Positions 1 to 9,109 of a stretch of 64,000 bases of DNA are shown in pieces (positions within the stretch are counted from its first letter, which is position 1; each line of letters opens with the position of its first letter). The DNA comes from Bacteroidota bacterium (lineage in GTDB: Bacteria; Bacteroidota; Bacteroidia; Bacteroidales; F082). The stretch covers positions 102,157-166,156 of the forward strand of contig JACNJS010000084.1 of NCBI GenBank assembly GCA_014382445.1, in the 5' to 3' direction. The notes under the pieces are model-generated. The model did no database searches. It had not been told where the DNA came from and saw only the letters and a list, made by a program, of their open reading frames with translations. A program made the position numbers and the translations under genes.

Positions 1-141
1 CATGGTTGCAGTGTTAAGGTTTTCGCCATAAAGCTGCCCGAGTCCATAGCGTGAATATGGTGAATTAATACCTGTTTGAGCATAAATACCAGTGCTCATT
101 ACAGTTAAAATCAATAATATATGTATTTTAGTTACTCTCAT
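1..141 (-). CDS. Outer-membrane protein, N-terminal 47 codons only (runs off the window)
   Basis: The frame opens with ATG at 141-139 and stays open to base 1. The first 21 or so residues form a signal peptide: basic start, hydrophobic core ILLILTV, and a likely cleavage in the stretch IYA-QTG. The mature part begins INSPYSRYGLGQLYGE. Exported Bacteroidota proteins that start this way are often outer-membrane beta-barrels encoded next to coaX. The start overlaps the last 14 bases of coaX, so the two genes are probably co-transcribed and translationally coupled. Most of the protein lies outside the window, so the family call rests on the signal peptide, the opening motif and the position. Confidence 0.6.
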   Translation of the reverse strand, partial: MRVTKIHILLILTVMSTGIYAQTGINSPYSRYGLGQLYGENLNTATM

Positions 142-865
142 TAAAATCAAGAATATTTTTTAAGCCCCATATAACAATATTTGGGGATGCAAAGATGTTA
201 CTTTTTACTAATTTTTCAAAATATTTATAATCACCACCGCTTATGACTACTTTTAAAGGTGAATACAGGTAATTATATTGATTAATAGTGGATTCAACTT
301 CGGCCTTTAACCCATTTACAACACCTGTTAAAATTGATGATTCGGTTGAATCGCCAACAAGGTTTATTTTTTCTTCGGGATCCGGCATATGAATTAACGG
401 TAATCTGTGAGTAAAATTATGTAATGCTTTGAATCTCATATTTAACCCCGGGCTTATACCTCCTCCAAGGTACTCTCTTCTGTTGTTTACAAAATCGTAA
501 GTAATACTGGTTCCCGTATCGATAATAAGTACATTTTCATTAGGATATTTTTGCACTGCTGCTGATGCGATTGCGATCCTGTCCTTTCCAAGTGTATCAG
601 GGGTACTATATTTATTAATAAATGGAACAGGTGTGCTTTGGCTTAGTTCGATAAAAAAGCCGTGCTGCGTTAATAACTCATTAATATGAATATCATGTTG
701 TGCTACACTTGAAAGTATTGAGGAAGTTATTTGGGGATAATTTAGGAGTGTTATGTTAAGAACCCCAACATCTACTTTGTTTATTGTCTGAAAATCAATA
801 ATCTCATTGCCATTGAAAACGGCAAGTTTAGCAAGAGAGTTACCTATGTCAATAACGAGTTTCAA
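128..865 (-). CDS. coaX: Type III pantothenate kinase
   Basis: It phosphorylates pantothenate, the first step of coenzyme A synthesis, in the cytoplasm. The 245-residue length is normal for type III enzymes. The ASKHA-fold signatures are visible: phosphate-binding DIGNS at residues 6-10, GKDR near residue 93, the DTGTSITYD motif at 116-124 and GGGISPG at 134-140. The start is TTG at 865-863: no ATG precedes the DIGNS motif and an in-frame TAA lies 12 bases further upstream. Its 3' end overlaps the start of the outer-membrane protein gene downstream. Type III kinases are not feedback-inhibited by CoA, a family trait not readable from the sequence. Confidence 0.95.
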   Translation of the reverse strand: MKLVIDIGNSLAKLAVFNGNEIIDFQTINKVDVGVLNITLLNYPQITSSILSSVAQHDIHINELLTQHGFFIELSQSTPVPFINKYSTPDTLGKDRIAIASAAVQKYPNENVLIIDTGTSITYDFVNNRREYLGGGISPGLNMRFKALHNFTHRLPLIHMPDPEEKINLVGDSTESSILTGVVNGLKAEVESTINQYNYLYSPLKVVISGGDYKYFEKLVKSNIFASPNIVIWGLKNILDFNESN

Positions 866-934
866 ATAAAAAATTTAAAAAACAACAAAAGTAAGACTAA
901 GGTATAATACGAGGAGTTAAATTTTATGATTTTT

Positions 935-964
935 TTTGATAAATTGAAAAATTGCGTACATTTG
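935..964 (+). promoter_or_regulatory. Bacteroidota-type promoter of tRNA-Phe
   Basis: TTTG at 935-938 and TACATTTG at 957-964 match the -33 TTTG and -7 TAnnTTTG elements, 18 bases apart. The tRNA begins 17 bases after the -7 box. Motif match only. Confidence 0.6.
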
Positions 965-980
965 CCCCTCCAAAATTGTT

Positions 981-1053
981 GGTGCCATAGCTCAGTAGGT
1001 AGAGCAATGGACTGAAAATCCATGTGTCCCTGGTTCGATCCCGGGTGGCACCA
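981..1053 (+). tRNA. tRNA-Phe (anticodon GAA)
   Basis: A complete cloverleaf can be drawn. The acceptor arm GGTGCCA (981-987) pairs with TGGCACC (1046-1052), and the discriminator A is at 1053. The anticodon stem ATGGA/TCCAT encloses the loop CTGAAAA, giving anticodon GAA at 1014-1016. The T-loop GGTTCGATCCC is canonical. A CCA tail is encoded at 1054-1056. Confidence 0.98.
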
Positions 1054-1064
1054 CCACAATTTCT

Positions 1065-1094
1065 AAGCTCTGATGTATTTCGGGGCTTTTTTTG
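1065..1094 (+). terminator. Probable terminator after tRNA-Phe
   Basis: AAGCTC at 1065-1070 can pair, with one G-T, with GGGGCTT at 1082-1088. A run of T follows. The stem is short and the loop is 11-12 bases. Confidence 0.5.
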
Positions 1095-1119
1095 TTTTTG
1101 AATATTGAATACTGAACAT

Positions 1120-4100
1120 TTAATTACGAGGATAATCTAAATTACTAATCTTTTCCATCAGCAATTCATTATCAATTGGTTTCGTGATATAATCATCACA
1201 GCCTGCTTCAAGTGCCTTTTCGTGGTCGCCTGACAAAGCATAAGCAGTTTGGGCAATGATTTTAACATCTTTGTTAAATTTTCGAATTTGCCGTGTGGCT
1301 TCATAACCACTCACGATTGGCATTTTGATGTCCATTAATATTAAATCAATGTTGGGATTGTTGCGAATAATTTCAATTGTTTCCAGCCCGGTTTGTGCAT
1401 GAAGGATTTCGTTGCTTACATCTTTTAGTACTAATGTAAGAAGCGTATCAGATATTTCTTCATCTTCGGCAATAAGTATTTTAAGTTTCTTAACCTGATG
1501 CTTAGGCTTAACTTCAACCTTTTCTTCTTTGCTTTCAGTTATTTCTTTTTTATCGGTTATATAAGGAATTGTAAAATAAAATTGTGAGCCAACTCCAACT
1601 TCTGATTCTACCCATATTTTTCCACCAAGTATTTCAACATAGGCTTTTGAAATTGATAAACCCAGTCCGTTGCCTTCATAAACATCTTTATCCTCAATAT
1701 CAGACTGAACAAAGAGATCAAAAATGGCATCTTGCCGGTTTTTTGGAATACCAATGCCTGTGTCTTTTACAAAAAACTCTAACTCAGAAGGCTCACAATC
1801 CGTTTTTAGTACATAACCAAATTCAATACCTCCTTTATGGGAATATTTTATTGCATTTTTAATAAGATTTGTAAGAATTGAATCAAGTTTATCCTCATCG
1901 GTTTTAATTATGGATTCTTTGGCAGGAAGTAAATTAACTAAAGATAAACTCATTCCTTTTTCCTCAACTTCAGGTTTGAAAAACGAAAACAAGTCAAGGG
2001 TTTGCTTGTTTATATCATTATCTGAAATGGAAACTTTCATCTGACCTGATTCTATCATTGAAATATCCATAAGGTTGTGTATTGTACTCAGCAAACGTAC
2101 TCCACTTTTTTCGATAATGCTAATGTATTCTACCTGCTGATCTCCAGTAAGATCAGGTTCTTTTAACAGTTGAGCGAACCCTAGTATGCCGTTCATAGGT
2201 GTACGTATTTCATGACTCATATTTGTAAGAAATGCTGATTTTAAACGGTCGGATTCCTGTGCTTTTTCAAGAGCCATTATTAAATCCTGTTCTGCTTTTT
2301 TTCTGTCAATTGAAATACCTATTTGGTCAGAAACAAATTCAAGTATTTCCATGTCCGATTCATTATATGCATTTTTGTTAGTATAACTTTGCACTGCAAG
2401 AACCCCGGATACTTTACCTTCAATTTTAAGCGGTACTCCAAGCCATATTTCAGCAGTTGTTCCTATCATTTCAACATCCTTCGTTTTTATCATCTCTTTC
2501 ATTGTTTCCTTGTTTGCCAGTATTGATTTCTGAGTTTTTCGCACATAATTAGTTAATGACTTGCCGGCTGGAAAGCTTGTGAAGTCTTCTTTTTCGTCGA
2601 TTAGGTAGGGTAATGAAAATGTATCGGTTTTATCGTCGTAAAGTGCAATATAAAAATTAGATGTATTGACTATAGTTCCCAACTCTTGTCGTATCAGATT
2701 AACTAATTCTTCCAGATTATTGCTGGTTATAACTGATTTGGAAATATTGTATAATATCTTTTGGATTTGTTCTGCACGTTTGCGCTTAGTATTATCAAAC
2801 ATATACCCTTTCAAACGAATCAATTCGCCATTTTCGTCAAATTCTCCAGTCACATTTTGAATAACAGAAACAACTCTGCCGTCCTGAAGAATATAATCCT
2901 GTTCTTGCTCTATTACTCTTTTCTCTTTCCTGATCAGATTTAAAAACTCCTCACGAGAATCATCAGGCAGATATAGAGAAGAAATATTTATCTTTTTTAT
3001 TTCTTCAACCGAATCAAAACCAAATATCTTTGCCATAGCGAGATTACACAGTAAAATTTTTCCATCTACCGAAGCGATGAAATTTCCAGTAAGATCTTCA
3101 TCGAACAATTGTTTATATTTCAACTCACTCTGCCTCAATAATTCTTCATCTTGTTTTCGTTCGGTGATATCTCGCACTGTGGCCTGAAGAACCATCTTTC
3201 CATATAATTCCATTTTATTTAAAATGACCTCTGCCTGAAAAGTTTCTTTGGTATCTGCCCGCATGTGAATCCATTCAAACATATTGGTACCTGTTTCCAT
3301 CGCTGTAGTTATGCGTTGGTTAGCAAGTGTCATTGAATCAGTGCCGTCGGGTTGAAAGGGAGGAGATAAGTCGGCAGGATGTTTTGAGCAAAATTCCTCA
3401 GTTGTTGCACAGCCAAACATTTTCAATGTGGCCGGGTTGCAATCTAGAAAATGAACGGTGTCTAAAACCATTATCGCATCTGTAGTGGTATCAAAAAGAG
3501 TGTGAAACTTTGTTTCAGCATTTTTGAGGGCATCTGCGACTTGTTTTTTTGCAGTTATATCTTTTACTATATGAGTTAATGCTTTAATTTCATTTTTTTC
3601 ATCAAGAACAGGCCATGAGAGCAATTCGAAAGTTGAATTATCTTGAGTTACAACATTTAATGCCTTTTCTTTAGTTTTCAATGATCCTACGCAAGAACAT
3701 TCCTTAATTGGAGCATCCGTATTATGCACTAATTTATAGCATTTCTGTCCTATTATTTCTTCACGTTTTTTCCCGATAGCTATGATTCCCGCTTCATTTA
3801 TATCAATGATTTCATGATCAGGTTTCAATAACATCACAATGTCATCAATGGAATTAAAAGTAGCCTGCCAATTGATTGCGGCTTGCTTTATTTTTTCCTC
3901 TGCCTTAACGCGTTCAGTAATATCGCGCGAAACGGCTAATAAATGATAAATCTTACCTTGGGCATTACTAATCGGAGAAACAATAATCTCCCACCATTTA
4001 GGAGTCCCTTTTTCTGTCGGGGAAAAGCCTGTAAAGATGGCTGATTCTCCTTTTTTTGCCTTTGCAATTGCTTTAAGAGCAGCTTTATGGTAATCACCTT

Positions 4101-4665
4101 TCCAAAAATCTGTCCATGATTTATTTAGGTACGGATTTAAATCATCTATTTCCAATAAGGTCTGCCCACCATCGTTCATCGACAATAAATTCCCTTCTAA
4201 ATCCAATACCTTGATGCAGTCGCTACTGCTGTCAATAATCCGTTTTGTGAATTCCTCACTTTCCTGTAAAGAGATTCTCAGTTTATTTCTTTCCAGGGAA
4301 TACGAAATTGATCTTTCAATGATGCGGGATGCAATATTTGATTTGTTGATAAAATCCTGGGCTCCAAGTTGAATGAGGTATAAGGAAAGCTCCTCATCCT
4401 CCATTCCACTAACTAATATAATAGGAATATCAGGGTAATTTGAATGAAGGATTTCGAAAGTTTGTTGACCTTTACTATCCGGCGGATTCAGATCGAGAAG
4501 GATTACATCCGGTATTTCTTTCTGAATTTGTTTAATTCCTTCTTGCAGTGTAAGGCAATTACTTAACCGGTAATTAAAATATTTTACTTCTTTTAAAAGC
4601 TCACTGATTAACCTTAAATCACCCGGATTATCTTCAATCAACAATATATTAATAATTTCTTTCAT
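1120..4665 (-). CDS. Hybrid sensor histidine kinase with N- and C-terminal receiver domains
   Basis: This 1181-residue soluble kinase has no obvious membrane segment. Domains in order are: a receiver at about 6-120 (phospho-acceptor D58 in LLDLNPPD); four PAS domains at roughly 135-630, two followed by PAC-like DITER motifs; a GAF domain at about 640-785; HisKA with H818 in NMSHEIRTPMNG; HATPase_c at about 925-1040 (N box NLIKNAIKYSH, DTGIGIP, GNGLGLSIS); and a final receiver at about 1062-1175 (D1112 in LMDIKMP). The PAS region at 262-375 has several cysteines (CYKLVHN, KECSC), which is unusual for PAS. The gene lies 27 bases downstream of another sensor kinase on the same strand, so the two are probably one operon. 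No DNA-binding output domain is encoded nearby, and the signal cannot be read from the sequence. Confidence 0.9.
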   Translation of the reverse strand: MKEIINILLIEDNPGDLRLISELLKEVKYFNYRLSNCLTLQEGIKQIQKEIPDVILLDLNPPDSKGQQTFEILHSNYPDIPIILVSGMEDEELSLYLIQLGAQDFINKSNIASRIIERSISYSLERNKLRISLQESEEFTKRIIDSSSDCIKVLDLEGNLLSMNDGGQTLLEIDDLNPYLNKSWTDFWKGDYHKAALKAIAKAKKGESAIFTGFSPTEKGTPKWWEIIVSPISNAQGKIYHLLAVSRDITERVKAEEKIKQAAINWQATFNSIDDIVMLLKPDHEIIDINEAGIIAIGKKREEIIGQKCYKLVHNTDAPIKECSCVGSLKTKEKALNVVTQDNSTFELLSWPVLDEKNEIKALTHIVKDITAKKQVADALKNAETKFHTLFDTTTDAIMVLDTVHFLDCNPATLKMFGCATTEEFCSKHPADLSPPFQPDGTDSMTLANQRITTAMETGTNMFEWIHMRADTKETFQAEVILNKMELYGKMVLQATVRDITERKQDEELLRQSELKYKQLFDEDLTGNFIASVDGKILLCNLAMAKIFGFDSVEEIKKINISSLYLPDDSREEFLNLIRKEKRVIEQEQDYILQDGRVVSVIQNVTGEFDENGELIRLKGYMFDNTKRKRAEQIQKILYNISKSVITSNNLEELVNLIRQELGTIVNTSNFYIALYDDKTDTFSLPYLIDEKEDFTSFPAGKSLTNYVRKTQKSILANKETMKEMIKTKDVEMIGTTAEIWLGVPLKIEGKVSGVLAVQSYTNKNAYNESDMEILEFVSDQIGISIDRKKAEQDLIMALEKAQESDRLKSAFLTNMSHEIRTPMNGILGFAQLLKEPDLTGDQQVEYISIIEKSGVRLLSTIHNLMDISMIESGQMKVSISDNDINKQTLDLFSFFKPEVEEKGMSLSLVNLLPAKESIIKTDEDKLDSILTNLIKNAIKYSHKGGIEFGYVLKTDCEPSELEFFVKDTGIGIPKNRQDAIFDLFVQSDIEDKDVYEGNGLGLSISKAYVEILGGKIWVESEVGVGSQFYFTIPYITDKKEITESKEEKVEVKPKHQVKKLKILIAEDEEISDTLLTLVLKDVSNEILHAQTGLETIEIIRNNPNIDLILMDIKMPIVSGYEATRQIRKFNKDVKIIAQTAYALSGDHEKALEAGCDDYITKPIDNELLMEKISNLDYPRN

Positions 4666-4692
4666 GGCAGGATTTTTAATTGGTTTTCATAT

Positions 4693-6240
4693 TTAATTAT
4701 TTTGTTCTCCTACAGGGATAGTGAAACTGATGGTTTGTCCGAAAGGAATTGCGAAGTTTAAACCAATAAGACTTTTATCAGCTTTCACATGTATTTGAAC
4801 ATCCAAAGAAGTTTCAAAAGTATCCAATATATTATAAGCAAGATCATTAAGATACTCTTTAAAATTAATTTTAGCCAGGTCTTTCGATTGGTAAAGTTTA
4901 TCGTGAACCATAGACATTGCACGAATTTGCCGGTTAAGGGAATAAAAAGTTTCTTTCTTTAACAGATCTGTAATCTTTTCCGATTGCATTTCGCTCAGGT
5001 AGAGAAGTGCCTGCAGGTTATTTTTTACGCGGTGATGAATCTCTTTCAGAAGTTCTTCTTTTTCTGCCAGTGCCTGCATGATCTTGATTTCTGCCTGTTT
5101 TCTTTCGGTGATGTCGCGAATAATGGCAATCTTTTGTCCGTTTTCTTGTCTGTTTGAAGATATTCCAAGAATTTTATCCTGATAAAAAAGTTCAAAGTAT
5201 TTTAATGGATTTTTTATGGTTAAATTTTTCAAATGATTTAAAATAAAAGGCAATTGTTTAATATTCACAAACTTTTTAGCAAGAGTAATCGCTGATTTTC
5301 CAATTATCGTTTCTTTTGAAATACCTGTGATTTCAGTAAAAGCGAGATTAACATTTAAAACTGATAAGTTTTTGTCGATCTGCATTATTCCGTCATCTGA
5401 TCCTTCAAATATAATGCGGTACTGCGCTTCGCTTAGTATTAAAGCCTTTTGCTTTCGCTCCAATTCCCAATAGCGGAAAGCGTTGGATAAAACTGAGGGT
5501 AAACGAAGGAGATAATTTTCGCGTTTAACAACATAATCGTCAACGCCTAATTTAAGTGCTTCAACGGCAATCTTTTCATTGCCTTGTCCGGTAACAATAA
5601 CAATGGCAATTGACAAATGGCGTTCCTGTCGTATTATTTTGCTGATTTCAATCGCGTTTAGTCCGGGTAAAAGGTAATCAAGAAGAAGTACATCAAAATT
5701 GCATAATGATTCGTCATTTTCAGGCAAAAGGTTTAAAGCTTCTTCTCCTGATGAAACGATGGTTAAATTAATTTGTGGAGCATTTTTCTTAAAATAAATC
5801 GAGGTTAAATCTATGTCGCTTTTGTTGTTTTCAACATATAAAACAGAGAGTTGTTTTCGGTTTGTAAGCGAATGTTGCAGGGCAAATTCTATTTGAGAAG
5901 GAATCCGTTTGTAAAATCCCGGTGTTTTTGGAATATAGTCTGTAGCACCGGCTTGTAAAGCAGCAATTGCAATTTCTTCTGAACCTTCTGCAGTGAATAC
6001 AATAATAGGAATTTCACATTTTTGATTTCGCAATTCGCTCAAAAGTTCCATTCCGTTGCCATCGGGTAATTTTAAATCGAAAAGAGCAATATCAAAACTG
6101 GTTATGCTTTGCATCAGTTTCCTTGCATCAGTCAAAAAACCAACTACTGTTAGTTCAACCTTGGGCCAGCGATTTTTTATTTCTCTGCTAACAAGATCGG
6201 CATCAATTGGATTGTCTTCGAGTAAAAGTATTTTTTGCAT
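4693..6240 (-). CDS. Two-receiver PAS sensor protein with HisKA_2 domain but no ATPase domain
   Basis: The 515 residues contain two successive receivers, at about 1-120 (FDLKLPDGNG) and 130-250 (LLLDYLLPG), and a PAS domain at about 265-385 ending in IIRDITERKQAE. A HisKA_2 dimerisation and phosphoacceptor region follows, with EIHHRVKNNLQALL and H402/H403. Proteins of this class normally continue with HATPase_c of about 100 residues or more. Here the sequence reaches the start of the N box (AIPFGQ, ending at residue 502) and jumps directly to TISFTIPVGEQNN. That is the kind of strand that ends such domains, so the ATP-binding core seems to have been deleted in frame. Autophosphorylation in cis should be impossible. 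The protein might still accept phosphate from the hybrid kinase 27 bases downstream. Confidence 0.85.
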   Translation of the reverse strand: MQKILLLEDNPIDADLVSREIKNRWPKVELTVVGFLTDARKLMQSITSFDIALFDLKLPDGNGMELLSELRNQKCEIPIIVFTAEGSEEIAIAALQAGATDYIPKTPGFYKRIPSQIEFALQHSLTNRKQLSVLYVENNKSDIDLTSIYFKKNAPQINLTIVSSGEEALNLLPENDESLCNFDVLLLDYLLPGLNAIEISKIIRQERHLSIAIVIVTGQGNEKIAVEALKLGVDDYVVKRENYLLRLPSVLSNAFRYWELERKQKALILSEAQYRIIFEGSDDGIMQIDKNLSVLNVNLAFTEITGISKETIIGKSAITLAKKFVNIKQLPFILNHLKNLTIKNPLKYFELFYQDKILGISSNRQENGQKIAIIRDITERKQAEIKIMQALAEKEELLKEIHHRVKNNLQALLYLSEMQSEKITDLLKKETFYSLNRQIRAMSMVHDKLYQSKDLAKINFKEYLNDLAYNILDTFETSLDVQIHVKADKSLIGLNFAIPFGQTISFTIPVGEQNN

Positions 6241-6402
6241 AGGCTTAATGGCATAAATTCAAAGACTGTTTTATTGAATTACCTCAAAGGTACATATATT
6301 TTGAAGATTTTGTGATATTGAGTAAACAACCAAATTCTTCATAGCAAAACCATTCATTAAAATTATTAATATTTGCTTAAAAACGATTGTTATTATAAAT
6401 AA

Positions 6403-6410
6403 TACATTTG
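6403..6410 (+). promoter_or_regulatory. -7 box upstream of recO
   Basis: TACATTTG matches TAnnTTTG and lies 18 bases before the ATG at 6429. No well-spaced TTTG -33 element is visible. Confidence 0.35.
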
Positions 6411-6428
6411 CAGAAGAAAAACATCACC

Positions 6429-7175
6429 ATGCTCCTCAAAACCAAAGGTATAGTAATAAAGCAAATTAAATATTCAGATTCGGGTGTTATTGTAAAAATA
6501 TATACCGAAGAACTTGGTGTGCTGTCATTTTTTGTACGAGGTTTGAGAAGTCGAAAACCTGCCCGACCAACAGCAGGGCCACGAAACAAAGCTGCAATGT
6601 TTCAACCGCTTACAATGCTTGAATTAGTTATCTCTTATTCTGAAAATAAATCATTACATAGTATAAACGAAGTTTCAGTTTGGTATTCGTACCAATCGAT
6701 TACCGAAAATATGATAAAAAGAACGCTATTGTTTTTTATTAACGAGGTATTGTATAAATGTTTGAAGGAAGAAACTGAAAACAAAGAGCTTTTCGATTGG
6801 ATTCACAAGGCACTTGTTTGGCTTGATTTGGCTGACAAGGATTTCGTAAATTTTCATCTGGTTTTTATGATGCATTTTTCAATGTTCCTTGGTTTTTATC
6901 CGAAGAAGAAACCCTCAGAAAATCATACTGTTTTTGATTTACAGGAGGGTCGTTTTTGCAATAATTTACCAGTTCACCCTTATTATGTTACCGGAGAAAC
7001 GGCAAGGCTTCTCAGTAAAATTCAGGAAACAAAATTTGAAGATTCGGATAAACTCAATATTAACAACAAAAATCGAAAGATAATTTTAGAAACACTTATC
7101 ACCTATTATAGTATACACATGCCTGCGATTGGTGAGTTTAAATCGCTGGATGTATTGTCGGTGGTACTATCTTAA
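6429..7175 (+). CDS. recO: DNA repair protein RecO
   Basis: RecO loads RecA onto SSB-coated single strands with RecR in the RecFOR recombination pathway. The 248-residue product has the N-terminal OB-fold opening (LKTKGIVIKQIKYSDSG, then TEELGVLSFFVRGLRS) and the helical C-terminal part seen in Bacteroidota RecO. The zinc-finger cysteines of some RecO proteins are absent. I chose the ATG at 6429 over an upstream TTG at 6408, because the conserved opening MLLKTKGIV starts there and an AGAAG ribosome site precedes it. The 3' end overlaps the convergent membrane-protein gene by 38 bases, so each gene's stop lies inside the other. Confidence 0.88.
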   Translation: MLLKTKGIVIKQIKYSDSGVIVKIYTEELGVLSFFVRGLRSRKPARPTAGPRNKAAMFQPLTMLELVISYSENKSLHSINEVSVWYSYQSITENMIKRTLLFFINEVLYKCLKEETENKELFDWIHKALVWLDLADKDFVNFHLVFMMHFSMFLGFYPKKKPSENHTVFDLQEGRFCNNLPVHPYYVTGETARLLSKIQETKFEDSDKLNINNKNRKIILETLITYYSIHMPAIGEFKSLDVLSVVLS

Positions 7176-8973
7176 ATAAGTCAATTTTTGCATCTTCGAT
7201 TGTATATATGCCCTTATCAATATTCCAAATATAGATTTTAAGCAAACTTGAGTTAGCGGGTAATTCGCTGGTTAAAAAACTATGTTTGAAACGATTGTCT
7301 CCTTTTCCCCACTTTGTTCTTAACCAATCAAATGGAATATTTTTATATTCGATGTTCTTTTTGTTATCATCAATAACATGCATTACCACCCAGGCATGAA
7401 ATGGAACTTCGGGCGAGTGAATGTTTAGTTCAATATTAATTAGTAACGCCTGTCCGGTGAGTGTGTCGGTATTCCATTCCGCTAAATTATAGTACTCGTT
7501 TTGCGAAATTTCTATAGTTGAATCAATTTTGTTACTACGCACCAGTTCATAATCTGACTCCCTTTTTCTTTTCAACAATTGCCGGCCCAACACATCTTCA
7601 GTATCAATAACATCATAGTAATTAAGCCACTCAGGGTGTTCATCAGCATCAACAATCTGGTAATCCGACAGCACATCGGGGTAACCCTGATAATCGACTA
7701 AATTTTGAGTGCCTCCGTTTCGGAAATTCATGTACGTCCAGCAAAACATACGCATTCTGTATCCACCAATTGTAGGCGGAAACTCATCATGGTTATTTGT
7801 ATTGTTTACTACCGTTTCATAAAAACGTTCAGGAACAACCTCTGTTTTATATCCGTTTACATATTGAAGATTAATCGAATCGAAAAAATGAATCGGTAAA
7901 AACAACAAAGGCAATGTAACAATCATTATATAATTTTTCCCTATGGAGCTGATCAGTGAATCAGATACCATTACTATCGACCCAAAAAATAAAGGAATGA
8001 GGTAAATGGCAACACGATCTTCGGGGTAGTTAACTCCAAAAATTTCAGTTAGAATTACAATGCCAATAATAGTTGCAAATAATAGTATTGGAATAATAAG
8101 TAGCGGGCGGGATAATGCTTGTAATTTATTTTTCCAGATTAAAAATGTAAGGGCAACAATCAGATAAACAGCAAAAATAATAACACCAACTTTAAAAATG
8201 GCAACTTTTGTTCCTGTTGCCAAAAGGATTAGCGATACAACCGTTAACGACCAAAACCCACTGTTGGCGCCGTAGTAAAGTGAACCCAGATCTTTTAGAT
8301 ATAACATGTAATACACAGCAAATACAAGAGGCAGTATTTCTAATAAAATGATTATTACGAACAAAAATAATTTAGTCTTAATACTGTTGTTATTTGTTAA
8401 GAATAGCAATGCGATTTGGTAGCCAATAATTGCCGTTGACAGCACAAGCAATGATAAATTTGAGAAGTTGGCAAGAACCAAAAACATAGAAATATAAAGA
8501 ACCTGTTTTATTGATTTCTCAGTTGTGAATTTCATCAGGTGATATAGTACGCCGAACAGGAAAGCCATCGACAAACCATATCCGCGCGACAATGCAAAAA
8601 ATTCGATGAAGTAATGGGTAAACATTATTGAAAGAATGAATATCCACCTTATGCTCATGCTCCTGATAAATAGAGATATCCGAAATAAAAAATACAGAAA
8701 TATAATTGCCGACAATAAATTAGGTAATCGTAATGCTAATTTTGATGAACCAAAAGAGTGATAGCTGATATAAGTTAACAAAGAGTTAATAAAGTGATTG
8801 TTAGCATCGGGAAGTGAATTAAAAAACCAAAAATCGCCCCTGTGAACAAAATGAAAAAATGTAGCCGCTTCATCAAATGTAATGGGGACAGAATATGCTC
8901 TAATCCATAAATAGGCAAGTAATAAAGTGCTTAGGATAGTGAATATAATTGTTTCATTGTTCGATTGTTTCAT
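7138..8973 (-). CDS. Polytopic membrane protein, GT-C (PMT/ArnT-like) glycosyltransferase candidate
   Basis: The product is about 611 residues. Its first 400 are dominated by ten or more hydrophobic helices, followed by a soluble C-terminal part of about 200 residues. Just after the first helix lies the motif PITFDEAATFFHF. An acidic Asp-Glu pair in the first periplasmic loop marks GT-C enzymes that transfer sugars from lipid-phosphate donors, which supports the assignment without proving it. The donor and acceptor are unknown. The frame can be extended to a TTG at 9042, but those extra residues are encoded by a repeat typical of intergenic DNA. The ATG at 8973 is therefore preferred, though it still lies inside the repeat. 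The 3' end overlaps recO by 38 bases. Confidence 0.6.
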   Translation of the reverse strand: MKQSNNETIIFTILSTLLLAYLWIRAYSVPITFDEAATFFHFVHRGDFWFFNSLPDANNHFINSLLTYISYHSFGSSKLALRLPNLLSAIIFLYFLFRISLFIRSMSIRWIFILSIMFTHYFIEFFALSRGYGLSMAFLFGVLYHLMKFTTEKSIKQVLYISMFLVLANFSNLSLLVLSTAIIGYQIALLFLTNNNSIKTKLFLFVIIILLEILPLVFAVYYMLYLKDLGSLYYGANSGFWSLTVVSLILLATGTKVAIFKVGVIIFAVYLIVALTFLIWKNKLQALSRPLLIIPILLFATIIGIVILTEIFGVNYPEDRVAIYLIPLFFGSIVMVSDSLISSIGKNYIMIVTLPLLFLPIHFFDSINLQYVNGYKTEVVPERFYETVVNNTNNHDEFPPTIGGYRMRMFCWTYMNFRNGGTQNLVDYQGYPDVLSDYQIVDADEHPEWLNYYDVIDTEDVLGRQLLKRKRESDYELVRSNKIDSTIEISQNEYYNLAEWNTDTLTGQALLINIELNIHSPEVPFHAWVVMHVIDDNKKNIEYKNIPFDWLRTKWGKGDNRFKHSFLTSELPANSSLLKIYIWNIDKGIYTIEDAKIDLFKIVPPTIHPAI

Positions 8974-9008
8974 TGTTCGATTGTTCGATTGTTCGATTGT
9001 TACATTGT
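8950..9008. repeat. TCATTGTTCGATTGT-type tandem repeat
   Basis: Units of TCATTGT and TCGATTGT alternate about eight times. Repeats of this kind usually lie between genes in Bacteroidota. Here the repeat covers the 5' end of the GT-C candidate gene and makes its start uncertain. Confidence 0.7.
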
Positions 9009-9109
9009 TAAAGTGATGTGGTTGCTTTTTTTTAGAATTCAAAAATAATAAAAAATGCCTCGAAAGCTCTAATGCACAAAGAAACCTAAGGGTTTAAATT
9101 CACTCTGTT

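Noticed and set aside
862..1059. Open frame of 65 codons on the minus strand across tRNA-Phe
   Set aside because: It is the antisense translation of the tRNA (CHPGSNQGHMDFQ) and its leader.
8974..9042. N-terminal extension of the GT-C candidate from a TTG at 9042
   Set aside because: The extra 23 residues (KKKQPHHFNNVTIEQSNN) are mostly translated tandem repeat.
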